Shown: positions 44,438-55,136 of the stretch, in pieces
How positions within the stretch are numbered: position 1 is the stretch's first letter
Layout of the letters: each line of letters starts with the position of its first letter
DNA from: Paracoccus fistulariae
GTDB lineage: Bacteria > Pseudomonadota > Alphaproteobacteria > Rhodobacterales > Rhodobacteraceae
Direction: 5' to 3'
Assembly (NCBI RefSeq): GCF_028553785.1
Contig: NZ_CP067136.1
Location: 1,550,001-1,614,000, forward strand
DNA: 64,000 nt
Position numbers and translations under genes: made by a program
Notes under the pieces: generated by a model
Told to the model about the DNA's origin: nothing
Database searches by the model: none
What the model saw: only the letters and a program-made list of their open reading frames with translations

Positions 44438-45733
44438 ATGCATGATATTCGTGCCATCCGTGAAAATCCCCAGGCTTTCGATGCGGCGCTGCAACGTCGT
44501 GGCCTCAGCGGAATATCGGAGCAGGTTCTGTCGCTGGATGCCGAACGCCGCGCCCATATCGTCGAGGCGGAAACCGCGCAGGCCGAACAGAATCGCGCCA
44601 GCAAGGAAGTCGGCGCCGCCAAGGCCCGGGGCGATGAAGAAGAGTTTCAGCGCCTGCGGCAATTGGTGGCCGAGAAGAAGGCCGATGTGGCGCGAATGCA
44701 GGCCGAGGCGGCGATGCTGGATAACCGGTTGCGCGATTTCCTGATGGGCATTCCCAACCTGCCGCTTGAGACGGTGCCGGACGGGGCGGATGAAGATGAC
44801 AATGTCGAGCTGCATCGTTGGGGCACGCCGCGCAGCTTTGAATTCACCCCGGTCGAGCATTTCGAGATCGCGGGCGTGAAGCCCGGCATGGATTTCGAAA
44901 CCGCCGCCAAGCTGTCGGGCAGCCGCTTTGTGCTGCTGAAGGGCGCCGTGGCGCGGGTTCATCGTGCGCTGGCGCAGTTCATGCTGGATCTGCATGTCAG
45001 CCGCCACGATCTGGAAGAGACATGGACGCCGGTTCTGGTGCTGGAAGACATGATGATCGGCACCGGCCAATTGCCGAAATTCGGCGAGGACAGCTATCAG
45101 ACGCGCGAGGGGCATTGGCTGGTCCCGACCTCGGAAGTGACGCTGACCAATACCGTTCATGGCGATCTGGTCGATCAGGCCAGCCTGCCGCGCCGGATGG
45201 TCGCCCACAGCCAGTGCTTCCGGTCCGAAGCGGGCAGCGCGGGACGTGATACCACCGGCATGCTGCGTCAGCACCAGTTCGAGAAGGTCGAGATGGTGTC
45301 GATCACGGATGCCGAAAGCGGTCTTGACGAACATGCCCGCATGACCCGCTGCGCCGAGGCGGTGCTGGAGGCGCTGGAGCTGCCCTATCGGACCATGGTG
45401 CTGTCGACGGGCGATATGGGCTTTGGCGCGCGCATCACCCATGATCTTGAGGTCTGGCTGCCCGGGCAGGACAAATATCGCGAGATCAGCAGTGTCAGCT
45501 ATTGCGGCGATTTTCAGGCGCGGCGGATGAATGCCCGCTATCGCCCCGAAGGCGGCGGCAAGCCGGAATTCGTCCATACGCTGAACGGCTCGGGTCTGGC
45601 GGTCGGCCGGACGCTGATCGCGGTGTTGGAAAACGGCCAGCAGGCGGATGGATCGGTCCTGTTCCCGGCGGCGCTGCATCCCTATCTGGGCGGCGCCACG
45701 CGGCTTGGCGCCGATGGCAAGCTTTCCGCCTGA
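44438..45733 (+). CDS. serS: Seryl-tRNA synthetase
   Basis: 431 residues from the ATG at 44438. N-terminal coiled-coil arm (residues about 25-100, with [20 protein letters not shown]) that contacts tRNA-Ser, then the class II core: [25 protein letters not shown] (motif 2) and [17 protein letters not shown] (motif 3). A GTG nine bases upstream could add three residues but is less likely. Confidence 0.98.
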   Translation: MHDIRAIRENPQAFDAALQRRGLSGISEQVLSLDAERRAHIVEAETAQAEQNRASKEVGAAKARGDEEEFQRLRQLVAEKKADVARMQAEAAMLDNRLRDFLMGIPNLPLETVPDGADEDDNVELHRWGTPRSFEFTPVEHFEIAGVKPGMDFETAAKLSGSRFVLLKGAVARVHRALAQFMLDLHVSRHDLEETWTPVLVLEDMMIGTGQLPKFGEDSYQTREGHWLVPTSEVTLTNTVHGDLVDQASLPRRMVAHSQCFRSEAGSAGRDTTGMLRQHQFEKVEMVSITDAESGLDEHARMTRCAEAVLEALELPYRTMVLSTGDMGFGARITHDLEVWLPGQDKYREISSVSYCGDFQARRMNARYRPEGGGKPEFVHTLNGSGLAVGRTLIAVLENGQQADGSVLFPAALHPYLGGATRLGADGKLSA

Positions 45734-45802
45734 TCGCCCATGCAGTCAGGCCCGGCAGGTTGACATGCTGAAACCGCGCAAGCCCTGCGGGCGTTGAGTC
45801 AC

Positions 45803-46552
45803 ATGGAACGCGCACAGGATATGCTTTATCTGGCGGCGGTACTGGGCTTCGTCGGAAGTACCCTGGCCTATGCGTTACACCCCACGACCGATGTCATCGC
45901 GCAGACAGCGTCGCTGACCAGCGGCCTGCTGATGTATCCAAGCATGGTCGTGCCAGAGGCGATGCGCCTTGCCGATCTGCCGCATGTGTTCCTGCATCCG
46001 CATAATCTGGTCGTCTGGGCCCTGCTGATCAGCCTTTGGGCGCTGTTGGTGCTGGATGCGATCGTCCGATTCGTGAATCGCGATTCGCAGGACAATGGCT
46101 GGGCGCGATTCTATTTCACCATTGCGCTGATCGTCGGCGCGGCCTGGCCCTGGATCTACGAGGACAGTCCGGTCTTGGCGGCGCTTGGCGCGATCATCAT
46201 GCTTAGCGCGGCGCTGGCGGCTGCGTTCCACGATTCCGAGGTCCGCAGGCCCGCAATCGGCTATTTCGCGGGCTGGAGTACCGGGATCAGCATGATCACG
46301 ATCCTGTCTTTGCTGTGCGGGCATGTGGGCCTGTCCATGACCGTCACCACCAGCATCGTGATGGTTCTGGCCGCGCTGTTCGGCATCATCGTGCAGACAG
46401 AGCTGAACCACAGGGTCAGCTATGCCGTGGCGCTGATCTTCGTGTTCTGCGGGCTGACTGTGGCGACCATGGGCAATGACATGATCATCACATTGGCCGC
46501 GATCTTCAGCATCGCCGCCATGACCATCATGCTGATCCGGGCAGCCAGTTAG
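45803..46552 (+). CDS. Unrecognised polytopic membrane protein
   Basis: 249 residues with eight or nine hydrophobic segments, beginning with LYLAAVLGFVGSTLAYAL. Noted features: a loop HPHNLVV after the second segment, a PWIYEDSPVLAAL loop, and LLCGHVGLSMTVTTSI. I do not recognise a family. The ribosome site ahead of the ATG is poor; a TTG at 45794 is an alternative. It lies 69 bases after serS and is convergent with der. Confidence 0.7.
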   Translation: MERAQDMLYLAAVLGFVGSTLAYALHPTTDVIAQTASLTSGLLMYPSMVVPEAMRLADLPHVFLHPHNLVVWALLISLWALLVLDAIVRFVNRDSQDNGWARFYFTIALIVGAAWPWIYEDSPVLAALGAIIMLSAALAAAFHDSEVRRPAIGYFAGWSTGISMITILSLLCGHVGLSMTVTTSIVMVLAALFGIIVQTELNHRVSYAVALIFVFCGLTVATMGNDMIITLAAIFSIAAMTIMLIRAAS

Positions 46553-46563
46553 CTTAGCTGCCC
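46539..46563. terminator. Compact hairpin enclosing both convergent stop codons
   Basis: GGGCAGC (46539-46545) and GCTGCCC (46557-46563) are perfect complements around an 11-base loop that contains the stop of the membrane protein and that of der. Position suggests bidirectional termination; U-runs are absent or weak. Confidence 0.5.
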
Positions 46564-48038
46564 TTGGGCTTTTGCCGGTTCTTGTGCTTGGACAGGGCGC
46601 CCGACTGATTGATCTTGTTCGCCTTGGCCCTGTAGGGGTTGTCATTGCCCTGATCGCGAAAGAACAGCCGGATCGGCGTGCCGGGCATGTCGAAATCCTG
46701 CCGCAACCCGTTGATGAGATAGCGCTGATAGCTGTCGGGCAGCTTGTCGGTATGCGTCGCCTTGACGATAAAGGCCGGCGGGCGCGTTTTCACCTGCGTC
46801 ATATAGCGCAGCCGGATGCGCCGACCGCCCGGTGCCGGCGGCGGGTGGCTTTCGGTCATGGCCTCAAGCCAGCGGTTCAGCCGCGCGGTGGACACACGGC
46901 GGTTCCAGACCTCATGCGCCTTCAGGATCGCGTTATGCAGCCGGTCCAGCCCCTTGCCCGTGCGGGCCGAGACGGTGACAAGCGGCGCGCCCTTCAACTG
47001 CGGCAGCAGCCGTTCGAAGCTTTCGCGCAGCTCTTTCAGCTTTTCGGGCTTGTCGTCTTCCAGATCCCACTTGTTCGCCGCAACAACCACGGCGCGGCCT
47101 TCGGTTTCGGCAAAATCGGCGATACGCAGATCCTGCTGTTCGAAGGGGATCGCGACATCCAGCAGGACGACGACCACCTCGGCGAAACGCACGGCGCGCA
47201 GACCATCGGCCACGGACAGCTTTTCAACCTTATCCGTCACCTTGGCACGCTTGCGCATCCCGGCCGTGTCGAAGATCCGCATGGGCGTGCCCATATAATC
47301 GGTCGTCACGCTGATCGAATCGCGGGTAATCCCGGCCTCGGGGCCGGTCAGAAGGCGATCTTCGCCGATGATCTTGTTGATCAGGGTCGATTTGCCGGCA
47401 TTGGGCCGCCCGATCACCGCCAGTTGCAGCGGACGCTGGGCCGAAGGGCGCCAGTCTTCCTCGCCCTCGCCGCTTTCGGCGTCCTCCTCGGACAGATCCA
47501 CGTCGGTTTCCGCCGCGATGGGCGCGGGGCGATCCGCCTCGATCTGATCGGCCAGCGGCATCAGCACGCGATAGAGATCGTCCATCCCCTCGCCATGTTC
47601 GGCCGAGATCCGCAGCGGCTCTCCCAGACCAAGGGCATAGGCTTCCATCGCCCCGGCCTCGCCCGCGCGGCCTTCGGATTTATTCGCGGCAAGGATCACA
47701 TGTCTGGCCCGGCGGCGCAGGATATCGGCGAAATATTCATCCGCCGCCGTCAGCCCCGCCCGGGCGTCGATGACGAACAGGCAGACATCGGCCTCGTCCA
47801 CGGCCCGTTCGGTCAGGCGGCGCATCCGCCCCTGCAGGCTGTCATCCTCGGCCATTTCCAGACCGGCGCTGTCGATCACGACAAAACGCAGATCGCCCAG
47901 ACGGCCCGCGCCCTCGCGCAGATCGCGGGTGACGCCGGGCTGGTCATCGACCAGGGCCAGCTTCTTGCCGACCAGACGGTTGAACAGGGTCGATTTGCCC
48001 ACATTGGGACGGCCAACAATGGCGAGGGTAAAGCTCAT
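46554..48038 (-). CDS. der: Ribosome-assembly GTPase Der
   Basis: 494 residues with two tandem GTPase domains: [14 protein letters not shown] with [12 protein letters not shown] in the first, [14 protein letters not shown] and [20 protein letters not shown] in the second, then a KH-like C-terminal domain. Acts in maturation of the 50S subunit. A Glu/Asp-rich linker lies between domains. Overlaps bamB by ATGA, as part of the conserved yfgM-bamB-der arrangement. Confidence 0.98.
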   Translation of the reverse strand: MSFTLAIVGRPNVGKSTLFNRLVGKKLALVDDQPGVTRDLREGAGRLGDLRFVVIDSAGLEMAEDDSLQGRMRRLTERAVDEADVCLFVIDARAGLTAADEYFADILRRRARHVILAANKSEGRAGEAGAMEAYALGLGEPLRISAEHGEGMDDLYRVLMPLADQIEADRPAPIAAETDVDLSEEDAESGEGEEDWRPSAQRPLQLAVIGRPNAGKSTLINKIIGEDRLLTGPEAGITRDSISVTTDYMGTPMRIFDTAGMRKRAKVTDKVEKLSVADGLRAVRFAEVVVVLLDVAIPFEQQDLRIADFAETEGRAVVVAANKWDLEDDKPEKLKELRESFERLLPQLKGAPLVTVSARTGKGLDRLHNAILKAHEVWNRRVSTARLNRWLEAMTESHPPPAPGGRRIRLRYMTQVKTRPPAFIVKATHTDKLPDSYQRYLINGLRQDFDMPGTPIRLFFRDQGNDNPYRAKANKINQSGALSKHKNRQKPKGS

Positions 48039-49363
48039 CTGAATGCGATCAATTGGCCCTGACGCGACAGGACGTAAAGGGTTTGCCCTGCGACAACAGG
48101 GGCCGAGGCCGCGCCGCCGGGGATGGCGGCCTGACCGACCAGTTGCCCAGAGCGCGGATCGAAAGACCGCAGCACCCCGTCAGAGGATGCGACGAACAGG
48201 CGCCCACCGGCCAGCACCGGGCCAAAATGGGCATAGATGCTGTCCTGCCGCTTGACCTTGGTGTCGGTATAATAGGGCATGTCGACGCGCCAGATCACGC
48301 CGCCGCTGGCCGCATCCAGACGGATCAGCTGAGCCTGATCATTCACCGCAAAGACCGAACCGCCGGCAACGACCACCGGGCTGTTGGCACCATCGCGGCT
48401 GGACCAGTTCTCGATCCCGGTGGCGAAGTCGATGGAATTGATCCGCCCGGCAGAGCTGCCACCATAGACATTCCCGCCCGAGATCACCGGATCGCCGGTC
48501 AGATCGCGGATGGCGGTATAGGCGCGGCCACGCCGCGTCCCCGCCACCTGAGAGGTCCAGCGCGTCAGTCCGTCCGCCGTATTCACCGCCATCAACTGCC
48601 CCGAGGAGAAGCCGAAGATCACCGTATCGCCCTGCACGGCGGGCACGGTCACGCCCATGATCCCCGCCGTCGACGGGTTGCCCGCCGTCTGCCACAGCAC
48701 CTTGCCATCCGAGGCCCGAACCGCCCAGCCGACATTGTTGCGCGCGGTGACATAGACGACGCCATTCTGGACCGCCGGGCCGCCACCGATCGGCGCATCG
48801 ACACGCTGGCGCCACAGCACCCCGCCCGAGCGCGCATCCAGCGCCACCAATTCGCCAAAGCCGGTGGTCACAAAGACCCTGCCGGATTCATAGGCCACAC
48901 CGCCGCCCGAGACGCTGTAAGAGGTTTCCAGCGCAGGCGTCACGTCGGTGGACCATGCCGTCCCACCCGACACGGCCGAGGCGGTCACCCGCGCGCGGCT
49001 GTCCAGCGCATAGACCAAACCCCCGCCCACGACAGGATCGCCGCTGATGCGGTGGCGGCGATCATTCGCCGCCCCGATCCTGTTCGCCCAGATCTGCGTG
49101 GTGCCCGTCCCAAGGGCTGGATGGCCCGGCTGATGCGCGGGATTGCCGCCGCGCTGCGTCCATTCGGCATTGCTGCGCGGTGCCGCCAGCGACAGGGCGG
49201 TCGAGGTGACAGGCGCCGGACCCTGAATAGCCGGCCCATCGGGCGAGGTCACGGCCAGCGGGTCAAGCCGTTCACCGGGCAGGATGACCTCACGATCCCC
49301 GCAGGCGGACAGACCGAATGCAACAGCGGTCATGGCCAAGGTCAGTCGCAGCGTGGCGGTCAT
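48035..49363 (-). CDS. bamB: Outer-membrane assembly lipoprotein BamB-like (PQQ-type beta-propeller)
   Basis: 442 residues. Lipoprotein signal ending [12 protein letters not shown] (lipobox LSAC, Cys 21). The mature part has repeated propeller blades such as [20 protein letters not shown] and [13 protein letters not shown]. BamB supports BamA in inserting outer-membrane barrels. The order yfgM-bamB-der supports the call. Confidence 0.93.
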   Translation of the reverse strand: MTATLRLTLAMTAVAFGLSACGDREVILPGERLDPLAVTSPDGPAIQGPAPVTSTALSLAAPRSNAEWTQRGGNPAHQPGHPALGTGTTQIWANRIGAANDRRHRISGDPVVGGGLVYALDSRARVTASAVSGGTAWSTDVTPALETSYSVSGGGVAYESGRVFVTTGFGELVALDARSGGVLWRQRVDAPIGGGPAVQNGVVYVTARNNVGWAVRASDGKVLWQTAGNPSTAGIMGVTVPAVQGDTVIFGFSSGQLMAVNTADGLTRWTSQVAGTRRGRAYTAIRDLTGDPVISGGNVYGGSSAGRINSIDFATGIENWSSRDGANSPVVVAGGSVFAVNDQAQLIRLDAASGGVIWRVDMPYYTDTKVKRQDSIYAHFGPVLAGGRLFVASSDGVLRSFDPRSGQLVGQAAIPGGAASAPVVAGQTLYVLSRQGQLIAFR

Positions 49364-49404
49364 GCTCGCCTCTCCCTCGTCTTTTCTTTTTCGCTCCGCC
49401 GCGA

Positions 49405-50073
49405 TCAGCCCGCGGAGGCGCTTTCCGTCATTTCGGGCTCTTCGCCCAAAGCGATCATCATCTCGGACAGGCGACGACGCAAGGCCTGGCTCAGCCCGTC
49501 TTTCTGCTGGATCTGCCGAATCAGGCTGATCGCGTCATCCTTGCGTCCCGCATCGATCAGCGCGATGGCCTTCTGTTCCAGCGCAAGAAGCTCGAACGGG
49601 GCGCCCGCACGCGACAGGCGTGCCAGGATCTCGTCGCGTTCGGTCGGCTCCATCGCAGCGCCTTGCAGGATCACCAGCTTCAGCTTTGCCAGATCCTGCA
49701 GCGCGGTATCGCTTTCGGGATCATTTGCCACGGCACGCAGCGCCTCGATCGCGGCATCCTTGCCGCCCGCCTCGGCCCAGTCGCCCGCCGCCAGCAATGC
49801 GCCGACGATGCGGCGGCCTTCGGACCCGTCCGGGTCGATCTGCATGATCGCCGCCGGATCGCCCGTCTCTTCCGCCGCCAGCACCGCATCGCCCCAGTCG
49901 CGGGCGCGGGTTTCATCGCGTGCCTGACTGTATTCGCGCCAGATCACACCGCCCACGATCAGCAGCACGATCAGCAGCGCCAGCCAGCCCCAACGGCGAT
50001 ACAGCCGGAAAAGCCGCTCTCGACGAAGGTCGTCGAATACCTCATCAATGAAACTGTCGTTCTGGTTGGCCAT
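49405..50073 (-). CDS. YfgM-like TPR membrane protein
   Basis: 222 residues from the ATG at 50073; the open frame extends further to 50142 without a good start signal. A short cytosolic N-terminus (FIDEVFDDLRRERLFRLYRRWG) precedes one membrane span (LALLIVLLIVGGVIW) and helical repeats. The family links SecYEG with periplasmic chaperones. Upstream of bamB by 41 bases. Confidence 0.9.
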   Translation of the reverse strand: MANQNDSFIDEVFDDLRRERLFRLYRRWGWLALLIVLLIVGGVIWREYSQARDETRARDWGDAVLAAEETGDPAAIMQIDPDGSEGRRIVGALLAAGDWAEAGGKDAAIEALRAVANDPESDTALQDLAKLKLVILQGAAMEPTERDEILARLSRAGAPFELLALEQKAIALIDAGRKDDAISLIRQIQQKDGLSQALRRRLSEMMIALGEEPEMTESASAG

Positions 50074-50164
50074 CGGCGCCTTCCGCAAAGTTTGGTTGCG
50101 CCCGGTCATATACCGCGATGATGGGAAATGCCAATGCCGCAAGCATGATCTGTGGGCTGACCGA

Positions 50165-50797
50165 TCATCCGAAAATGAAATCGTCCCGGGTCACTTCGCC
50201 AAGAGTTGTCCCGTGATACGCCGACAGCGCGTCCGAACCGCGCTCGGCACCCGCTGAATCGGGTTTCGCGACGCTGTTCTGCGCCGTCAGGGGTACAGGG
50301 TCATTCATCAGAAGCTTGCTCAGCGCGGATGGAAAATCAATCTGGAACTCTCGCTCGACGATTACGCCGAATTCAAAGTGATCTTCGGGCAAATCGGCAC
50401 CGGAACCCGTACCAAGCATCGAAAAGACGGATTCCACCAGCGGAAGATCGCCCCAGGACGCCTCGGCACTGTCGCTATAGACCTTGATCTCGAACACTTC
50501 GTTCAGGTGATGGAAGTCGCGGGCGCTGAGTTGCAGGGAAAATCGCTCATCCGCACCCAAGAGCAGAGCTTTCGACAGCGATGCACGCTGCGCCGGTTCG
50601 ACCGAGCTGACCCAGGCATCCGCCCGCAGATCGGCGACATGTCCCGAAAGCGGCGTCACTTCGACAAAGACGGTCTCGGATCTGGGGATATCCTGCTCGA
50701 TCCAGAAGCTCATTGGCGCCTGTTTCCCGCGCACAATATCGCGCTCCCCCAAATCTGAGGAGATGGTCCAACCATTACTTTGCGCTATGATCGGCAT
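50165..50797 (-). CDS. Unrecognised protein
   Basis: 210 residues with no signal peptide or membrane segment. The N-terminal half looks like a beta-rich domain (SFWIEQDIPRSETVFVEVTPL). The last 45 residues are poorly structured and end in GEVTRDDFIFG. Base composition is slightly lower in GC than its neighbours. I cannot assign a family. An internal Met 29 (MSFWIEQDIP) is an alternative start. It stands alone, 91 bases after the yfgM start and 137 bases before sodB. Confidence 0.6.
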   Translation of the reverse strand: MPIIAQSNGWTISSDLGERDIVRGKQAPMSFWIEQDIPRSETVFVEVTPLSGHVADLRADAWVSSVEPAQRASLSKALLLGADERFSLQLSARDFHHLNEVFEIKVYSDSAEASWGDLPLVESVFSMLGTGSGADLPEDHFEFGVIVEREFQIDFPSALSKLLMNDPVPLTAQNSVAKPDSAGAERGSDALSAYHGTTLGEVTRDDFIFG

Positions 50798-50881
50798 TCA
50801 TCCACGGGCTTAAAAGAAAATCTATTCATCCTTTCAGCCGATCTGAACCGAGTCAAACATTATTAATGAATGCACATAAAC

Positions 50882-50910
50882 AAAACCCGCTGCAAACTGC
50901 AGCGGGTTTC
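50882..50910 (-). terminator. Rho-independent terminator of sodB
   Basis: A 12-bp perfect stem AAACCCGCTGCA (50883-50894) / TGCAGCGGGTTT (50898-50909) with a 3-base loop. Read on the minus strand it ends in GGGTTTT, 25 bases after the sodB stop. Confidence 0.88.
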
Positions 50911-50934
50911 ATTCTTGTCACAATTGCAGGGCAA

Positions 50935-51534
50935 TCACATGCGCGAGGCCACGTTTTCCCAGTTGACCAGCTTATTGAGGAAGTTTTCCAGATACTTCGG
51001 CCGCGCATTGCGGAAATCGATATAATAGCTGTGTTCCCAGACATCGCAGCCCAGCAGCGCGGTCTGGCCAAAGCACAGCGGATTCACGCCGTTTTCGCTT
51101 TTCGTCACCTCAAGGCTGCCATCGGCATTCTTGACCAGCCATGCCCAGCCAGAACCGAACTGACCGGCACCGGCTTCCGAGAATTTCTTCTTGAACTCAT
51201 CGACCGAGCCGAAAGACTCGGTGATCGCCTTTTCAAGCTCGCCGGGCATTGCGCCCGAATTCGGCCCCATCATTTCCCAGAACTGGCTGTGGTTCCAATG
51301 CTGGCTGGCATTGTTGAAGATGCCGTTCTGCGCGACAGCGCCCTTTTGATAGGTGCCGGTCACGATATCTTCCAGCGATTTGCCTTCCCATTCGGTGCCC
51401 GCGACCAGCTCATTCAGCTTGTCGACATAGGCCTTGTGGTGCTTGTCGTGGTGATATTCCAGCGTTTCCTTGGACATGCCGCCTTCGGCCAGCGCGTCAT
51501 GGGCGTAGGGAAGATCGGGAAGCGTGAAAGCCAT
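50935..51534 (-). CDS. sodB: Superoxide dismutase (Fe/Mn family)
   Basis: 199 residues from the ATG at 51534 (AAGGACAATAAA upstream). Metal ligands of the family are visible: His in LEYHHDKHHKAY, His in NNASQHWNHSQFW, and Asp/His in CDVWEHSYYIDF. Dismutates superoxide in the cytoplasm. The sequence GQFGSGWAWLV is the second signature. Metal choice cannot be read with certainty; the AQNGIFNNASQHWNH context is more Fe-like. Confidence 0.97.
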   Translation of the reverse strand: MAFTLPDLPYAHDALAEGGMSKETLEYHHDKHHKAYVDKLNELVAGTEWEGKSLEDIVTGTYQKGAVAQNGIFNNASQHWNHSQFWEMMGPNSGAMPGELEKAITESFGSVDEFKKKFSEAGAGQFGSGWAWLVKNADGSLEVTKSENGVNPLCFGQTALLGCDVWEHSYYIDFRNARPKYLENFLNKLVNWENVASRM

Positions 51535-51694
51535 TTTATTGTCCTTCCTGAAAGGGTTGCTGTTTCGGTCGGGCGCACAGTCCCGCATTCGTCCAGACAA
51601 CGCAAGAGCCATCGGCCAAGTTCCTGAGCGCAAGCCAGAGGCGCGCGCAAGATGACGAAAAAAACGCGCGCCCTGCCCTTTTCAACGCCTCGTC

Positions 51695-52213
51695 TTAGCG
51701 CGGGGCCAACTGGCTACCCCCGATGGCGGCATTGTTCAGGATCAGCGCCAGATAATCGGCGGTCGAGCGGAAGCCGATCAGGCGGAAACCGCCCTCGACC
51801 CGCCAGATCGCGGCGGCGGTCTGGGCCGCGCGGCTGCGGCGCAGGCTACCCGGCTGCAATCCCGCGACATCGACGGGCGACAGCTTGGTCAGGACATCCG
51901 CCGCGTCCGGGCCGATCACGTCGAACACGGCCCGCGCATCCGACACATTCGCCACCAGCGCATGTTCCCCCGACAGCGCCTGTTCCAGATCGGCCATCGC
52001 CGCGGCCGTTTCAGCCACTGGCAGGATCAGCAGCAATTCATCGGGCGACATCCAGCCCAGACTGCGGCTGCCGTCGCTGGTGATCTGCGTCGCCCCGGGC
52101 AGGGACAGACCCGCGGCTTCGGCAATCGCCTCTCCGGCGCGGTCGAAATCGGCGCGGATCGTGACCATGCCAAGGCCCTCGACGCGGGTGATTTTTGCAA
52201 GCGCCTCAGCCAT
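51695..52213 (-). CDS. soxG: Sarcosine oxidase subunit gamma
   Basis: 172 residues. Small subunit of heterotetrameric sarcosine oxidase. Seen: MVTIRADFDRAGEAIAEAAGL, LGWMSPDELLLIL and SDARAVFDVIGPDA, all typical of SoxG, which is distantly related to GcvT. It overlaps the soxA stop by eight bases. Confidence 0.93.
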   Translation of the reverse strand: MAEALAKITRVEGLGMVTIRADFDRAGEAIAEAAGLSLPGATQITSDGSRSLGWMSPDELLLILPVAETAAAMADLEQALSGEHALVANVSDARAVFDVIGPDAADVLTKLSPVDVAGLQPGSLRRSRAAQTAAAIWRVEGGFRLIGFRSTADYLALILNNAAIGGSQLAPR

Positions 52214-55136
52214 TCAGACGGCTCCCTTCCTTGTCATAGAATACCGGATCGACAATGCGGGCCTTCATCACCTCACCCGAGGGCATGGGGAATTCCAGTT
52301 CCTGCCCCATCCGCTCCGGTCCGTGCCGGACCAGCGCCATGGCGATCGGGCGATCCAGCGTCGGGGAATAATAGCTGGAGGTCACGCGTCCCTGTGTCTT
52401 GCGCTGGCCATTGGCATTGTGACCTTCATCAACCGCATAGGCGCCATCTGGAATGACCCGGTTGTCCAGGCTTTCCAGCCCGACCAGTTGCCAGCGCGCA
52501 CGTTCCTTCATGAAGCTGCGGGCCTGAGCACGCTTGCCGATATAATCGGCCTTCTTTTTCGAAATCGCCCAGTTCAGCCCCAGATCCTGCGGAATGATGG
52601 TGCCGTCGGTTTCATCGCCGATCATGATAAAGCCCTTTTCGGCCCGCATGACATGCATCGCCTCGGTCCCGTAGGGCGTGATGCCCAGATCGCGACCGGC
52701 CTCGTGCAGCTTGTCCCACAGGTCCAGACCGCGACCGGCAGGCACGGCGATCTCATAGCTGAGTTCGCCCGAGAAGCTGATGCGATAGATCCGCGCGGGA
52801 ATGCCCGCCAGATGGCCCTCGGCCCAGGTCATGAAAGGCAGCGCCTCTTGGGACAGGTCGATATCGCCATCCAGACGCTGCAGCAATTCGCGCGCCTTCG
52901 GTCCAGCGACGGCGATCTGGGCATATTGTTCGGTCAGGTTGGCGGTATAGACCTGCCAATCCCACCATTCCGTCTGCAGCCAGTCCTCCATATGACCATG
53001 GATGCGATCCGCACCGCCCGTCGTGGTGTGGCACAGCCAGCTGTCTTCCGACAGACGCGCGACCACGCCATCATCCATCAGGAAGCCATTCTCGCTGCAC
53101 ATCAGGCCATAGCGGCATTTGCCGACCGGCAATGTGGACATCATATTGGTATACAGCATGTCCAGCAGCTTGCCCGCATCCGGTCCCTTGACCACGATCT
53201 TGCCAAGGGTCGAGGCATCAAGTGTCCCGACCCCGCGACGCACGGCCAGAATTTCGCGATTGACGGCCTGATGGCGGTCCTCGCCGCCCCGCGGATAGCA
53301 ATAGGGGCGGCGCCAATGGCCGACCGGCTCCCAAGAGGCGCCGTGACCCTGATGCCAGTCATGCATCGGCGTCTTGCGGATGGGCTGAAACGCCTCGCCC
53401 CGCGCGTCGGCGGCGATGGTGGCCAGGGTCAGCGGCGTATAGGGCGGGCGGAAGGTGGTCGTGCCGGTCGCGGGGATGGGCTGCGACAGCGCATTGGACA
53501 GAACCGCCAGACCGTTGATATTGCTGACCTTGCCCTGATCCGTCGCCATGCCCAGCGTGGTATAGCGCTTGGTATGTTCGACGCTGGCATAGCCTTCGCG
53601 CGCGGCCAGTTCGACATCGCTGACCTTCACGTCATTCTGGAAATCCAGCCACATCTTGGCCCGCAGCTTATAGGGCGCGTTCTGGGGCATGACCCAGACC
53701 GGCATGGTCACGGCCTCGCCCCGTTCCAGATCGCCTGCGCTGCGCAGATCGCCATTCGCCGCCCCGGTGACCGAGACATTGCCCTGCCCGTCCGCGCCAC
53801 GCGGCGGACGCTCGGGATCAGGGCGGAACATCGCCTCGGCCTCGTCCCACAGCAGCTTACCGCCGCAATGGCTCCACAGATGGACGACGGGGGACCAGCC
53901 GCCGGACATGGCGACCACATCGCAGTCCAGCGTGCCCGTGGGCTGGCCGTCGCCCTGCTGCCTGCACAGGACCACACCCTCGACATGGCGGCCGCCCTTG
54001 ACCTTTGCGATGCCGGTCCGGGTCAGCACCGGGATATCAAGCGCGCGCACGGCCTGCGCCAGATCGCCATCGGCGGTGTCGCGGGCATCGATGACGGCCA
54101 CGACCTCCAGCCCCGCGCGATGGGCGGTCAGGGCGGTACGATAGGCGTCGTCATTATTGGTCACGACGACGATGCGCTTGCCCGGTGCGACGCCGTAATC
54201 GACGATGAAATCGCGCACGGCCGAGGCCAGCATCACCCCCGGCACATCATTGCAGGCAAAGGCCAGCGGACGTTCCAGCGCCCCGGTCGCGGTGATCACA
54301 TGGCCCGCCCGGATGCGCCACAGGCGCTGACGCGGGATGCCCTGATTGGGATCGTGATCGGCCAGCGCCTCGCGCGCGATCAGGTAGCCGTGATCGTACA
54401 GCCCGGTCGCCATGGTATTGCGGCGCAAGGTGACATTTTCGCGCGCCGCCAGATCGGCCAGAAGCTCGTCGATGACCTGCGCCCCGGTGTCGTGATCGAC
54501 AGGGGTGCGCCCGCCCCAGACAGGCCCCTGCTCCAGCACAAGGACGCTTTGCCCCTGATCGGCGGCCTCTTGCGCGGCGCGCAGCCCGGCGATGCCGCCG
54601 CCGACCACGACCAGATCGGCAAAGCCATAGGCCTGCTCATAGCGGTCGGGATCGGGATCCGTCGGCGCCCGGCCCAGACCCGCGCTGCGGCGGATGATCG
54701 GTTCGAAGACATGTTTCCAGAAGGGGCGCGGATGCATGAAGGTCTTGTAGTAGAAGCCGGCCGGGAACAGCGGCGACAGCCAGTTGTTCACCGCGCCGAT
54801 ATCGGCATCCAGCGAGGGCCAGCAATTCTGGCTGCCCAGCACCATGCCCTGCTGCAGGGTCGTCGTGGTGGCACGCTGGTTCGGTTCGAACCGGCCGCCC
54901 TGCCCCAGGCCGAACAGGGCGTTCGGCTCTTCCGCGCCGCTGGCCAGCGGGCCGCGGGGGCGGTGGTACTTGAAGGATCGGCCCATCAGCATCTGGCCAT
55001 TGGCCAGCATGGCCGAGGCCAGCGTATCGCCCTGCAATCCGCGCAGGTGGCGACCGTCAAAGCGGAACGGGATCTGGAAGGCGCGGTCGATCAGGCGACC
55101 GCCCTGTGGCAGGCGGTAAGGAGCGGTATGGGTCAT
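52206..55136 (-). CDS. soxA: Sarcosine oxidase subunit alpha
   Basis: 976 residues. N-terminal 2Fe-2S-like/SoxA domain (FRFDGRHLRGLQGDTLASAML), an NAD-binding Rossmann region VVVGGGIAGLRAAQEAADQGQSV near residue 175, and a C-terminal aminomethyltransferase-like domain that passes formaldehyde to tetrahydrofolate (FSGELSYEIAVP). Works with SoxB, SoxD and SoxG to demethylate sarcosine to glycine. Coupled to soxD by ATGA. Confidence 0.96.
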   Translation of the reverse strand: MTHTAPYRLPQGGRLIDRAFQIPFRFDGRHLRGLQGDTLASAMLANGQMLMGRSFKYHRPRGPLASGAEEPNALFGLGQGGRFEPNQRATTTTLQQGMVLGSQNCWPSLDADIGAVNNWLSPLFPAGFYYKTFMHPRPFWKHVFEPIIRRSAGLGRAPTDPDPDRYEQAYGFADLVVVGGGIAGLRAAQEAADQGQSVLVLEQGPVWGGRTPVDHDTGAQVIDELLADLAARENVTLRRNTMATGLYDHGYLIAREALADHDPNQGIPRQRLWRIRAGHVITATGALERPLAFACNDVPGVMLASAVRDFIVDYGVAPGKRIVVVTNNDDAYRTALTAHRAGLEVVAVIDARDTADGDLAQAVRALDIPVLTRTGIAKVKGGRHVEGVVLCRQQGDGQPTGTLDCDVVAMSGGWSPVVHLWSHCGGKLLWDEAEAMFRPDPERPPRGADGQGNVSVTGAANGDLRSAGDLERGEAVTMPVWVMPQNAPYKLRAKMWLDFQNDVKVSDVELAAREGYASVEHTKRYTTLGMATDQGKVSNINGLAVLSNALSQPIPATGTTTFRPPYTPLTLATIAADARGEAFQPIRKTPMHDWHQGHGASWEPVGHWRRPYCYPRGGEDRHQAVNREILAVRRGVGTLDASTLGKIVVKGPDAGKLLDMLYTNMMSTLPVGKCRYGLMCSENGFLMDDGVVARLSEDSWLCHTTTGGADRIHGHMEDWLQTEWWDWQVYTANLTEQYAQIAVAGPKARELLQRLDGDIDLSQEALPFMTWAEGHLAGIPARIYRISFSGELSYEIAVPAGRGLDLWDKLHEAGRDLGITPYGTEAMHVMRAEKGFIMIGDETDGTIIPQDLGLNWAISKKKADYIGKRAQARSFMKERARWQLVGLESLDNRVIPDGAYAVDEGHNANGQRKTQGRVTSSYYSPTLDRPIAMALVRHGPERMGQELEFPMPSGEVMKARIVDPVFYDKEGSRLNG

